Part shown: piece by piece, positions 1 through 6,458 of the stretch | How the letters are laid out: each line of letters begins with the position of its first letter | Numbering within the stretch: position 1 is the first letter of the stretch | Assembly: GCA_964543235.1 (NCBI GenBank) | Contig: CAZIXE010000101.1 | Coordinates: 1-9,241 of the forward strand | Direction: 5' to 3' | DNA from: JANMMJ01 sp964543235 | Lineage (GTDB): Bacteria; Pseudomonadota; Alphaproteobacteria; Rhizobiales; Aestuariivirgaceae | Length of the DNA: 9,241 nucleotides | Program-made: the position numbers and the translations under genes | The notes under the pieces: model-generated | The model's database searches: none | The model's input: only the letters and a program-made list of their open reading frames with translations | Told to the model about the DNA's origin: nothing

Positions 1-170
1 AAGCGGTCAATTCATGTGCTACATAAACCGGACAACTTCAGCCGCTCTCTACACCGACGAGGGGTCCTGCAGTGCCATTTCTTCGGCCCCTAAAATTCCA
101 CCGTCAGCCGTAATGCGCGGTTTACCACTTTGCGCTACATACAACTGAAGGTGGGAATAGAGTAACATTT

Positions 171-710
171 ATGACGACCCGTTTTGACGTTTTTGCTGCA
201 GCCAAAACGCCATTTGCGAGCTTCGAAGAGGCAACACGATACCTGGAAGAAGCCTGTCAGGAAGTGGGTTTCAGGCACCTTTCGTACTGGTGTATCAGCT
301 ATGCCGACGGTGCTCCCGACCAGGTGAGCTGGATCGCGACATACCCGCCCGACTACATGAACCACTACATGGCCAATTTCACGCCAATTGGCGACCCGGC
401 TTTCGAGGCAACCATGTCCGGCCCCGTCATCAGCGACTGGGAGGATTTCAAGGGTGACAGGTCGGTTCAGCGAATTCATGACGTGGCTTCAAACTATGGC
501 ATTGCAAAACATGGGCTTTCCGTGCCCATTCGCGACCTCGGTCATGCCGATATTCTCTTCTCTGCCAATATCGACTGCAAAGACCACGACTGGCCAGAGC
601 GGCGGATTGAACTCAGCAGCATCGTGGTTCTGATGGCCCACCACTATCACCGGCGCGTGTCGCCTCTGATCCGTGCGCGCCACGACAGGCTGGTAACGCG
701 CGCGGCCTGA
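171..710 (+). CDS. LuxR-type autoinducer-binding-domain protein lacking the HTH domain
   Basis: The 179-residue product matches the N-terminal acyl-homoserine-lactone-binding domain of LuxR/TraR regulators (Autoind_bind family). Placed on TraR by spacing, Y66 matches Y61, D75-P76 matches D70-P71, W90 matches W85 and G115 is close to G113. The residue at the invariant ligand-contacting W57 is Y62. Full LuxR proteins are usually about 230-260 residues and end in a GerE-type helix-turn-helix. Here the protein stops just after the first domain (tail ending in HDRLVTRAA), and only 14 bp separate it from prs, so no DNA-binding domain is encoded. It therefore probably acts by binding a small ligand or by forming heterodimers with full LuxR proteins, as reported for the TraR antagonist TrlR. 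That role is inferred. No luxI-type synthase lies in the window. The start is the only plausible ATG before residue 63; a weak purine stretch (147-155, about 15 nt away) precedes it. Confidence 0.85.
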   Translation: MTTRFDVFAAAKTPFASFEEATRYLEEACQEVGFRHLSYWCISYADGAPDQVSWIATYPPDYMNHYMANFTPIGDPAFEATMSGPVISDWEDFKGDRSVQRIHDVASNYGIAKHGLSVPIRDLGHADILFSANIDCKDHDWPERRIELSSIVVLMAHHYHRRVSPLIRARHDRLVTRAA

Positions 711-724
711 CCGGCCGCACCAGA

Positions 725-1657
725 TCAGTCGAAGAGACTGGAGACCGACTCCTCGCGGGCGGTCCGCCCGATTGCTTCCCCGATCAGCGTGGCAATTGAG
801 ATCACCCGGATATTGCGTGCCACTTTGACTGCTTCCGTTGGCTGGATCGAGTCGCTGATGACCACCTGGTGCAGTTTCGAGGACGTGATGCGCGATATGG
901 CCCCGCCCGAAAGGACCCCATGTGTCAGGTAGGCGGCAACATCCTTCGCACCTTCCTGAATGAGTGCTTCGGCCGCATTGCACAGAGTCCCGCCTGAATC
1001 GACGATATCGTCGATGAGAATGCAGGACTTGCCGTGAACGGCACCGATAATGTTCATCACTTCGGATTCGCCCGGCTTCTCGCGACGTTTGTCGACAATC
1101 GCCAGCGGGCAGTTCAACCGCTTGGCCAAGGCCCTTGCCCGCACCACTCCGCCGACATCCGGGGACACCACAACCGTGTTGGAAACGTCATAGTGATCGT
1201 TGATGTCGCGAACCATGACCGGTCCGGCAAACAGATTGTCGACGGGAACATCGAAAAACCCCTGGATCTGACCGGCATGGAGGTCCAGCGTCAGCACCCG
1301 GTCGGCTCCGGCCCGTTCGATCAGGTTTGCGACGAGCTTGGCTGAAATCGGAGTACGGGGGCCTGGCTTGCGGTCCTGGCGGGCATAGCCGAAATAAGGA
1401 AGAACCGCCGTCACACGTCTGGCCGACGCGCGGCGCAGCGCGTCGATGATGATCAGCAGCTCCATCAGATGGTCATTCGCCGGAAACGACGTGGACTGAA
1501 CAACAAACACATCCTGACCGCGAACATTCTCCTGGATCTCGACGAAGATTTCCATGTCCGCGAAGCGCCTGACCACCGCTTTCGCCAGGGGCAGCCCGAG
1601 ATAGGAGCAGATAGCCTCTGCCAGAGGCCTGTTGCTGTTTCCACTGATGATCTTCAT
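725..1657 (-). CDS. prs: Ribose-phosphate pyrophosphokinase (PRPP synthetase)
   Basis: This cytosolic enzyme transfers pyrophosphate from ATP to ribose 5-phosphate, giving PRPP for purine, pyrimidine, histidine, tryptophan and NAD synthesis. The 310 residues match the usual class I length. Visible motifs are the FADMEIFVEIQENVRG segment (32-47) of the ATP site, RQDRKPGPRTPISAK (93-107), DLHAGQIQGFFD (125-136) with the metal/ATP-site His127, the flexible catalytic loop beginning DKRREKPGE (189-197), and the PRPP-binding loop DDIVDSGGT (216-224). The ATG start gives the normal family N-terminus (MKIISGNSNRPLAE). No good Shine-Dalgarno sequence is visible before it; the upstream bases are GC-rich with an inverted repeat. 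The gene follows a lipoprotein gene by 97 bp and has a candidate promoter in that gap, so it may be transcribed both on its own and by read-through. It converges with the LuxR-type gene. Confidence 0.98.
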   Translation of the reverse strand: MKIISGNSNRPLAEAICSYLGLPLAKAVVRRFADMEIFVEIQENVRGQDVFVVQSTSFPANDHLMELLIIIDALRRASARRVTAVLPYFGYARQDRKPGPRTPISAKLVANLIERAGADRVLTLDLHAGQIQGFFDVPVDNLFAGPVMVRDINDHYDVSNTVVVSPDVGGVVRARALAKRLNCPLAIVDKRREKPGESEVMNIIGAVHGKSCILIDDIVDSGGTLCNAAEALIQEGAKDVAAYLTHGVLSGGAISRITSSKLHQVVISDSIQPTEAVKVARNIRVISIATLIGEAIGRTAREESVSSLFD

Positions 1658-1664
1658 GCGCCCG

Positions 1665-1699
1665 AGACCCGTGCCCGCTCCGCCCTTGCAGGCGGGTCT
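1665..1699. repeat. Inverted repeat over the prs promoter and leader
   Basis: AGACCCG (1665-1671) and CGGGTCT (1693-1699) are perfect 7-bp inverted arms separated by 21 bp. A second inverted pair, CCGCC (1680-1684) and GGCGG (1691-1695), lies partly inside. The distal arm overlaps the candidate -10 hexamer and the proximal arm ends 7 bp before the prs start codon. It could be an operator (DNA level), or in a longer read-through transcript a hairpin that hides the translation start. GC-rich sequence makes chance pairing possible. Confidence 0.35.
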
Positions 1700-1724
1700 A
1701 TATCAACTGTCTGCTGCAGCGCAA
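1697..1724 (-). promoter_or_regulatory. Candidate sigma-70-type promoter for prs
   Basis: Read on the minus strand, a TTGCGC -35-like hexamer (1719-1724) is followed by a 16-bp spacer and a TATAGA -10-like hexamer (1697-1702). This would start transcription near 1690 and leave a leader of about 33 nt before the prs ATG at 1657. The match is partial and based on sequence inspection only. It fits the 97-bp gap that separates prs from the otherwise tightly packed genes upstream. Confidence 0.35.
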
Positions 1725-1754
1725 ACAGGCAACTCGCCACATTTGCACACGTGA

Positions 1755-2495
1755 CTAACGGTATCGCTTCACCAGATCGAAAATGCCGGTTGCCCCTGCC
1801 TCTGTCGCATAGCGGGCCGCTTCCCCCCAGCTGACGTCAAGTGAACCTGCCGGCACATCATTGGCCTGCTTGATGGTTCCGAGGACCGACCCGCTAAACG
1901 TCGACACCGTCCAATTCAGGGTTACCGTCTGCACGGCACCTTTCGGCCTCTCCAGCGCCACGGAACCCGCCACCGTAAGGGCATCTTCGCGCGGATTGCT
2001 GATGACCGGCCACCCGGCGGCCCGCAGGGCCCGCCGCATGGCGACGGTCAGCTCGCCATTGCCCTTGCCCGGCGCACCCTTCACCGCCACGACTGCGACG
2101 GCCCTGATTTCCGGTCCGCTTGACTTTGGCTGGCCGATCTTGGCGTCCTTGCCGGGGCCCGCCATGTCGCGCTGGTCCCCGGCACCACGAGTTGTCGCGC
2201 GCGACTGGTTCTGTGGCTCCAGAGGCTCGGACAGAGCCACCGTGCTCTCAGGCGGCAGTGCACCGGGTCCATACACGGTCTCGTAGTCAATGTCCTTTTC
2301 CGCGCCCGGCCCGGCCGGTCTGAAGGCCTCGGAAGGAGGCAGGACTTCGTTGCGTTGTGACGCCGACCCTTCAAGCTTCCCGAATGGCTGCGACCCGCCC
2401 GAACATCCCGCGAGAATGGTAGCTGCAATGATCAGGGCAATGTGACGGCCGCTAACACCTCTGGTGCCGCCACTTCTGTCGCAAACGTCGATCAC
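1755..2495 (-). CDS. Conserved lipoprotein of unknown function
   Basis: The 246-residue product begins with a short polar segment, a hydrophobic stretch (19-29) and a lipobox L28-A29-G30-C31, so it should be a substrate of Lgt and signal peptidase II, lipidated on Cys31. Residues 32-130 form a low-complexity linker rich in Gly, Pro and Ser. A folded C-terminal domain follows (about 131-246), with a segment resembling alphaproteobacterial hypothetical lipoproteins: LGTIKQANDVPAGSLDVSWG at 205-224. I do not recognise a biochemical function. The start is GTG at 2495, overlapping the stop of the upstream M24-fold gene by four bases (GTGA), which suggests translational coupling; no alternative ATG/GTG/TTG start lies before the hydrophobic stretch. 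No DE/D retention signal is obvious at +2 (Ser32), so an outer-membrane destination is likely by the enterobacterial rule, which may not hold here. Confidence 0.8.
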   Translation of the reverse strand: MIDVCDRSGGTRGVSGRHIALIIAATILAGCSGGSQPFGKLEGSASQRNEVLPPSEAFRPAGPGAEKDIDYETVYGPGALPPESTVALSEPLEPQNQSRATTRGAGDQRDMAGPGKDAKIGQPKSSGPEIRAVAVVAVKGAPGKGNGELTVAMRRALRAAGWPVISNPREDALTVAGSVALERPKGAVQTVTLNWTVSTFSGSVLGTIKQANDVPAGSLDVSWGEAARYATEAGATGIFDLVKRYR

Positions 2496-3643
2496 CGGAC
2501 AATCATTTTCAGCGGATAGGAGGAAACTGCCTCGGGCGCGCCATCTCTGATGATGTAGGTCCTCCCCAGGCAGAACGCAGTATTGCTGTCGGAGTCCATG
2601 AGAATCATATGTGCAAAGAACACCTGGTTCGCCTCGATCAGTTCCGGATTACCCTCATAGAACATGGGATAGTCCATCCAGCTCGGCGCAAACTTGGCGC
2701 CCAGGGCATAGCCGCAGGCATTGAGGCGGTGGGCCCGCATCCCGAATGAGTCCAACACCCTGGCGTGCGCTGCAAACACGTCTCCAGCCATCCGGCCTGG
2801 ACGCAACTGATCCTCGCAAGCCGACAACGCCGCACGCACGGCCTCGTCCATCTTTTCATGATGCTTCTTGGGTTTGCCGATGATGATCGTTCTCATCAGC
2901 GCCGCGTGATAGTGCCGGAACACGCCTGCGAACTCGAGGGTCAGTTGGTCGCTCCTGGACAACTTGCGGCGCCCCGATTTGTAGCGGCATAGCAGGGCGT
3001 CGCGGCCCGACCCGATGATGAACTCATTGGCCGGATAATCGCCGCCGCCGGCGAAGACGGCAGCCTGCTGGGCGGCAAGAATCTCCCCTTCATCCGCGCC
3101 TGCCTTGCAGCGCGCCACTGCCGCCTTGAGGGCGAGATCGCCAAGCTCTCCCGCCTTCCGTACATACCTGATTTCAGCCGGAGACTTGGTGACCCGTATG
3201 CGGTCAACGAGATTTGAGGCCTCGACGAGTCTGCAGAAGCCCTCAAGTTGCTCGTGAACCGCGCGTCCATTGAAGTATGTCAGGCCGTAGCTGTTGGTCT
3301 CGATGCCAAGGCGCTTGCCCTTGGCACCCAGGCTCTCAAGCATGTCTTTGAGTGCCGCAGCCGGCCGTGCCCCTGCTGAATCGACCCAGATCCGGATGTC
3401 GTCGATGATGGACGTGTGGCGGGCCTGGCGCAGGTCCGGGGCCCTCGTCAGCAGCGCCAGCTGGCCGTTGGCTCCCAGATAGAGGCATTGGAAGAAACAG
3501 AATCCGAAGCTGTCGTACCCTGTAAGGTAATACATGCTCTCCTGCTGGAACATGAGGAGGCCGTCGAGACCAGCGGCTTCGATGGCCAGTCGCGCCTTGC
3601 CCAGCCTCGCCTCGTACTCCGATCGTTGAAAGTGCAGTGCCAT
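2492..3643 (-). CDS. M24-fold (Xaa-Pro peptidase/creatinase family) hydrolase without metal ligands
   Basis: The 383-residue product has the two-domain layout of creatinase/prolidase proteins: an N-terminal domain (about 1-150, with FQQESMYYLTGYDSFGF at 32-48) and a C-terminal pita-bread domain (about 155-383). The five metal ligands of M24 peptidases are not conserved. The first Asp position is Glu237 (LTLEFAG), the second falls in AALMRT (247-252), the His motif reads CGYALG (310-315), and both Glu positions are replaced (around 344-350 and CLGRT at 358-362). The E-x-AG followed by R-x-YH pattern recalls the ectoine hydrolase (DoeA/EutD) branch, known to me as metal-free, so amide or ring hydrolysis of a small molecule is more likely than peptide cleavage; the substrate is unknown. 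I chose ATG 3643 because it gives the normal family N-terminus. A longer frame to 3790 would overlap pgeF. The gene lies 28 bp after pgeF and overlaps the lipoprotein gene by 4 bp. Confidence 0.88.
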   Translation of the reverse strand: MALHFQRSEYEARLGKARLAIEAAGLDGLLMFQQESMYYLTGYDSFGFCFFQCLYLGANGQLALLTRAPDLRQARHTSIIDDIRIWVDSAGARPAAALKDMLESLGAKGKRLGIETNSYGLTYFNGRAVHEQLEGFCRLVEASNLVDRIRVTKSPAEIRYVRKAGELGDLALKAAVARCKAGADEGEILAAQQAAVFAGGGDYPANEFIIGSGRDALLCRYKSGRRKLSRSDQLTLEFAGVFRHYHAALMRTIIIGKPKKHHEKMDEAVRAALSACEDQLRPGRMAGDVFAAHARVLDSFGMRAHRLNACGYALGAKFAPSWMDYPMFYEGNPELIEANQVFFAHMILMDSDSNTAFCLGRTYIIRDGAPEAVSSYPLKMIVR

Positions 3644-3671
3644 GCGCGACAGCCCCCAAGCTCTTCGTGGC

Positions 3672-4439
3672 CTATTCGACCAGCGAAATGGCAGAAATCT
3701 GACGACCGTAATCGGCCTCGCGGCGGTGTGTCGTCCTTCGGAAACTGAAGAAACGGGTCTCGTCCGCATAGGTGCAGAGCGCAAGATCAACCACTTTGTG
3801 GACGCCGAACTGCCTGAGGCGGGCGCTCAGATACCCCGGGAGATCAAACATGAAGTGGTAGGGGCGCTGTGACGGCCGGAACCAGGCACTTGCAGCTGCG
3901 TCTTCCACTTCGAATCTTTGACGGAAGTCAGGACCCACCTCGTAACACCTCTGCGATATCGTTGGCCCGACCACGGCCACGATGTTTTCCCGCCGGGCAC
4001 CAAGTCGCTCCATTGCCATGATGGTGTTGCCGGCAATTCCGGTTAGCGCGCCCTTCCACCCGGCATGTGCCGCACCGATGACTGCCGCGCCGGGATCGGC
4101 AAACAGAAGCGGGGCGCAGTCGGCGGTCAGCACGCCAAGCGCAATTCCTGGAACTCGGGTCACCATTGCATCCGCCCTGGGCCGCACCGAAGTCTGCCAG
4201 GGGCTATCGACCACCAGCACGTCACTGCTGTGGTACTGGTGAAGGGTGACGAGACAGCTTTCGGTCAGGCCGAGTCGGCCGGCCACGATCCCACGATTAC
4301 GCTTCACGCGCTCGGGATCATCTCCCGACCCCAAGCCGCAATTGAGCGAGTCGTAGAGGCCCAGTGAGCAGCCGCCGGCGCGGGTAAAAAAGCCGTGGCG
4401 CAATCGTGGCAGGGCTTTGAGTGCATCCGCCTCTATCAT
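3672..4439 (-). CDS. pgeF: Purine nucleoside phosphorylase/laccase-domain protein PgeF (YfiH family, peptidoglycan editing)
   Basis: The 255-residue product belongs to the DUF152/YfiH multicopper-oxidase-like family. In E. coli the member called PgeF corrects UDP-MurNAc carrying L-Ser in place of L-Ala; other members show purine nucleoside phosphorylase, adenosine deaminase or laccase activity. The zinc/copper site is visible: H70 in QYHSSDV, C108 in TADCAPLL and H125 in AAHAGWKG. Family landmarks GSGDDPERVKRNR (37-49) and CTYADETRFFSFRR (222-235) are also present. The ATG at 4439 overlaps the methyltransferase stop as ATGA, the usual mark of translational coupling. A longer in-frame extension to 4718 lies wholly inside the methyltransferase gene and is not part of the protein. 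The cytosolic location and cell-wall role are inferred from the family; the exact activity in this organism is unproven. Confidence 0.95.
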   Translation of the reverse strand: MIEADALKALPRLRHGFFTRAGGCSLGLYDSLNCGLGSGDDPERVKRNRGIVAGRLGLTESCLVTLHQYHSSDVLVVDSPWQTSVRPRADAMVTRVPGIALGVLTADCAPLLFADPGAAVIGAAHAGWKGALTGIAGNTIMAMERLGARRENIVAVVGPTISQRCYEVGPDFRQRFEVEDAAASAWFRPSQRPYHFMFDLPGYLSARLRQFGVHKVVDLALCTYADETRFFSFRRTTHRREADYGRQISAISLVE

Positions 4440-5530
4440 GCACCACCAAACGGATACGGCGCCCGAACGCCGGGTGAAACGGCAGCCATGACTTTGAACA
4501 GCCGGCCCATGAGGTCGTCGGCGAGTAACCTGTTGAGATTGAATGAGATGCCCTCTCGCTCGTCCGCGTTCGCTCGTTCTAGCAATTCCGCAGCCCGCAG
4601 TTCGACGCCCATGGCCCGCAGGAATTGCGCCTGGGTCATGACCGGTAACACCTTGGCTCCCCCGCGGGTCATCGCCTTTGCGAGCTCTTCGAAATCCACA
4701 TGTGACGTGAGATCGCACGTCCCGAGGTCCGTGAACACGTCGACATAGGCATGACTGCGCATCGCCTGAAGCGTGTCGCCCGGTGCGGATGTTGTGTGGC
4801 CATAGTCGATGAAGATAGCCGCCCCCGGGTCCGCTGCAAGCCTCTTTCCCATCGCTTCAGCCATCGCATTGCGGGCCGGCGCAATTTCGGCAATCGCCCC
4901 CTCGCCGGCGTCCGCAGCCCAGGACGGTACCAATTCATCGGGTATCGGCTGCGGATTGAGCACAAACCGGTATTGGCCCTCGCTGTCCAGGCCCACATGG
5001 CGTTCGTGCCATCTGCCGTATTGCCTCTGTAGCTGCCTGACTGGCAGAGCATCAAAGAACTCGTTGCCGATGAGCATCACCGGCCCCGCCGGTACGCTAT
5101 TGAGATCCTCGTGCCAGCAGACATCAAACCCCTGCCGGGCCACGGCGTTCTCTTGCACGATGCGCAACCGCGGGCTGGTCTCGACAAGGTGAACCTGTAT
5201 CGCGCTCTGGAAGGCGGGCATTACCTTGGCAGCGCGCAAGATGTCAGCCATCAATACGCCCTGCCCCGGCCCGACCTCGACAAGGTTGATCCTGGCCGGA
5301 GCCCCCAGCGTTTCGTAGACCGTCGCCAGCCAGATCCCCACCAATTCACCAAACATCTGGGAGGCCTCGGGCGCGGTGATGAAGTCACCCTCGATGCCGA
5401 AGGGCTGCCGTGACATGTAGTAGCCGAATTCGGGATGGCTCAGAACCAGCGCGAAGAACCGGTCGACCGGGAGAGGCCCTTCACCCAGGATGATTTCCCG
5501 CACAATGCGATCAAGCGGCGTGGCCGGCAT
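4436..5530 (-). CDS. SAM-dependent methyltransferase, MidA/NDUFAF7 family
   Basis: The 364-residue product matches the COG1565/PF02636 family, whose mitochondrial member NDUFAF7 (MidA) dimethylates an arginine of complex I subunit NDUFS2 during assembly. Visible motifs are GDFITAPEASQMFGELVG (48-65), the SAM-binding glycine loop EVGPGQGVLM (85-94), an acidic residue at the end of the next strand (E117 in VETSP), NEFFDALPVRQL (156-167) and IDYGH (241-245). Bacterial members are mostly uncharacterised, so a role with NuoD or another arginine substrate is inference. The ATG at 5530 has a good AGGA ribosome binding site 6 nt upstream, inside the end of lgt, and the two genes overlap by 20 bp. Downstream it overlaps pgeF by 4 bp. 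Its length and motifs are normal. Confidence 0.95.
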   Translation of the reverse strand: MPATPLDRIVREIILGEGPLPVDRFFALVLSHPEFGYYMSRQPFGIEGDFITAPEASQMFGELVGIWLATVYETLGAPARINLVEVGPGQGVLMADILRAAKVMPAFQSAIQVHLVETSPRLRIVQENAVARQGFDVCWHEDLNSVPAGPVMLIGNEFFDALPVRQLQRQYGRWHERHVGLDSEGQYRFVLNPQPIPDELVPSWAADAGEGAIAEIAPARNAMAEAMGKRLAADPGAAIFIDYGHTTSAPGDTLQAMRSHAYVDVFTDLGTCDLTSHVDFEELAKAMTRGGAKVLPVMTQAQFLRAMGVELRAAELLERANADEREGISFNLNRLLADDLMGRLFKVMAAVSPGVRAPYPFGGA

Positions 5531-6347
5531 ACTGTTTCCTGGCTCGCATCAACAGCCAGATGCCAATGGCGACAAGTGGCAGCGAATAGATCATGCCGAG
5601 CGTTACAAATCCAAGGAGGTAGCCGATATGGGCATCGGGTTCCCGGAAAAATTCAACCACGATGCGCGCTGCACCATAACCCAAGGCAAAGACCCCCGAA
5701 GCTGCGCCGCGCAGCCGCAAGGCACGATAGCGGTGAGTGGCAATCCGCACAGCGGCGAAAAGCAGTGCGCCCTCGAGCCCCGCTTCGTAGAGTTGGCTGG
5801 GATGACGCGCGAGCCCCATGGGATCGGATGGAAAGACGACAGCCCAGGGTACATCGGTGGGACGGCCGTAAAGCTCGCCATTGATGAAGTTTGCTAATCG
5901 TCCCAGGAACAATCCAACCGGCACCGAGGCGGCACCAAGGTCAAGCAAAGCATCGAGGCCGGCGCCTACGCGCCGCCCATAAAGGTATGCCGCGACGACC
6001 ACCCCCAGAAAGCCGCCATGGAAGGACATGCCACCCTCCCATATCCGGAGAACATCGACGGGATAGGCCAGGAACCTGAGCGGATCGTAGAACAGCACAT
6101 AGCCAAGCCTGCCGCCGACCACGACGCCAAGCGCCACCCAGATGAACATGTCGTCGACCTGGCCGGGAGTGACTGGTGGCGTCCGGTCACCCCAGAGTGC
6201 CGGGTTCGACACCAGTCGTTTCATGTAGATGTGCGCGAAGATCAGCCCCGCCACATAGGCGAGCGCGTACCATCTGATCGACAGGGGACCTATGGCAATC
6301 GCGACCGGATCGATACTGGGAAAGCTGAGGGCCAGAACAATTTGCAT
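5511..6347 (-). CDS. lgt: Phosphatidylglycerol-prolipoprotein diacylglyceryl transferase
   Basis: This inner-membrane enzyme moves the diacylglyceryl group of phosphatidylglycerol to the lipobox cysteine of prolipoproteins, the first step of lipoprotein maturation. Numbered from the alternative GTG start at 6362, the Lgt signature GRLANFINGELYG lies at 154-166, GGMSFHGG at 110-117, HPSQLYE at 187-193 and FFREPD at 238-243, which holds an Arg equivalent to an essential E. coli residue. About seven hydrophobic segments span the protein. Two starts are possible: ATG 6347 (278 residues) and in-frame GTG 6362 (283 residues). Neither has a clear Shine-Dalgarno sequence; I prefer the ATG, since the extra five residues are not conserved in the family as I know it. 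It appears to be the first gene of the leftward operon, divergent from ubiK. Confidence 0.96.
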   Translation of the reverse strand: MQIVLALSFPSIDPVAIAIGPLSIRWYALAYVAGLIFAHIYMKRLVSNPALWGDRTPPVTPGQVDDMFIWVALGVVVGGRLGYVLFYDPLRFLAYPVDVLRIWEGGMSFHGGFLGVVVAAYLYGRRVGAGLDALLDLGAASVPVGLFLGRLANFINGELYGRPTDVPWAVVFPSDPMGLARHPSQLYEAGLEGALLFAAVRIATHRYRALRLRGAASGVFALGYGAARIVVEFFREPDAHIGYLLGFVTLGMIYSLPLVAIGIWLLMRARKQYAGHAA

Positions 6348-6362
6348 GTGCGGCTGCGACAC

Positions 6363-6458
6363 TGGCGGCTGGGGCGTTGGGCGTCAAGAACAGCGGCAAC
6401 GCGATATCTTGAACAAGGCATCGGAATTCACTAGCTGTTTCTCTGAAAGGAACGCCCA
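6363..6458. promoter_or_regulatory. Divergent lgt/ubiK intergenic region with candidate ubiK promoter
   Basis: These 96 bp must hold the promoters of both divergent transcription units. On the plus strand a TTGAAC (6409-6414) lies 17 bp before TAGCTG (6432-6437), a weak sigma-70-like pair placed to drive ubiK. An inverted repeat TCAAGA (6384-6389) and TCTTGA (6407-6412) with a 17-bp spacer overlaps the -35-like element and could be an operator. I see no convincing hexamer pair for lgt. Confidence 0.3.

Noticed and set aside
60..91. Possible terminator hairpin (AGGGG...CCCCT arms followed by TAAAATT) of a gene to the left
   Set aside because: The stem is about 7 bp with a wobble pair and an 18-nt loop, and there is no true T run; no upstream gene can be identified within the window.
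2..147. Open frame entering from the left edge and ending at a TGA near 147
   Set aside because: The 48 residues show no family pattern; an open frame of this length is expected by chance in GC-rich DNA.
489..983. 164-codon minus-strand frame across the LuxR-type and prs genes
   Set aside because: It is a shadow of two well-supported genes and its product is rich in Arg, Gly and His without any recognisable motif.
3644..3790. N-terminal extension of the M24-fold protein
   Set aside because: The extra 49 residues overlap the end of pgeF, are basic and unlike the family; ATG 3643 gives the normal N-terminus.
4440..4718. N-terminal extension of PgeF
   Set aside because: It lies inside the methyltransferase gene in another frame; the ATGA overlap at 4436-4439 is the natural start.
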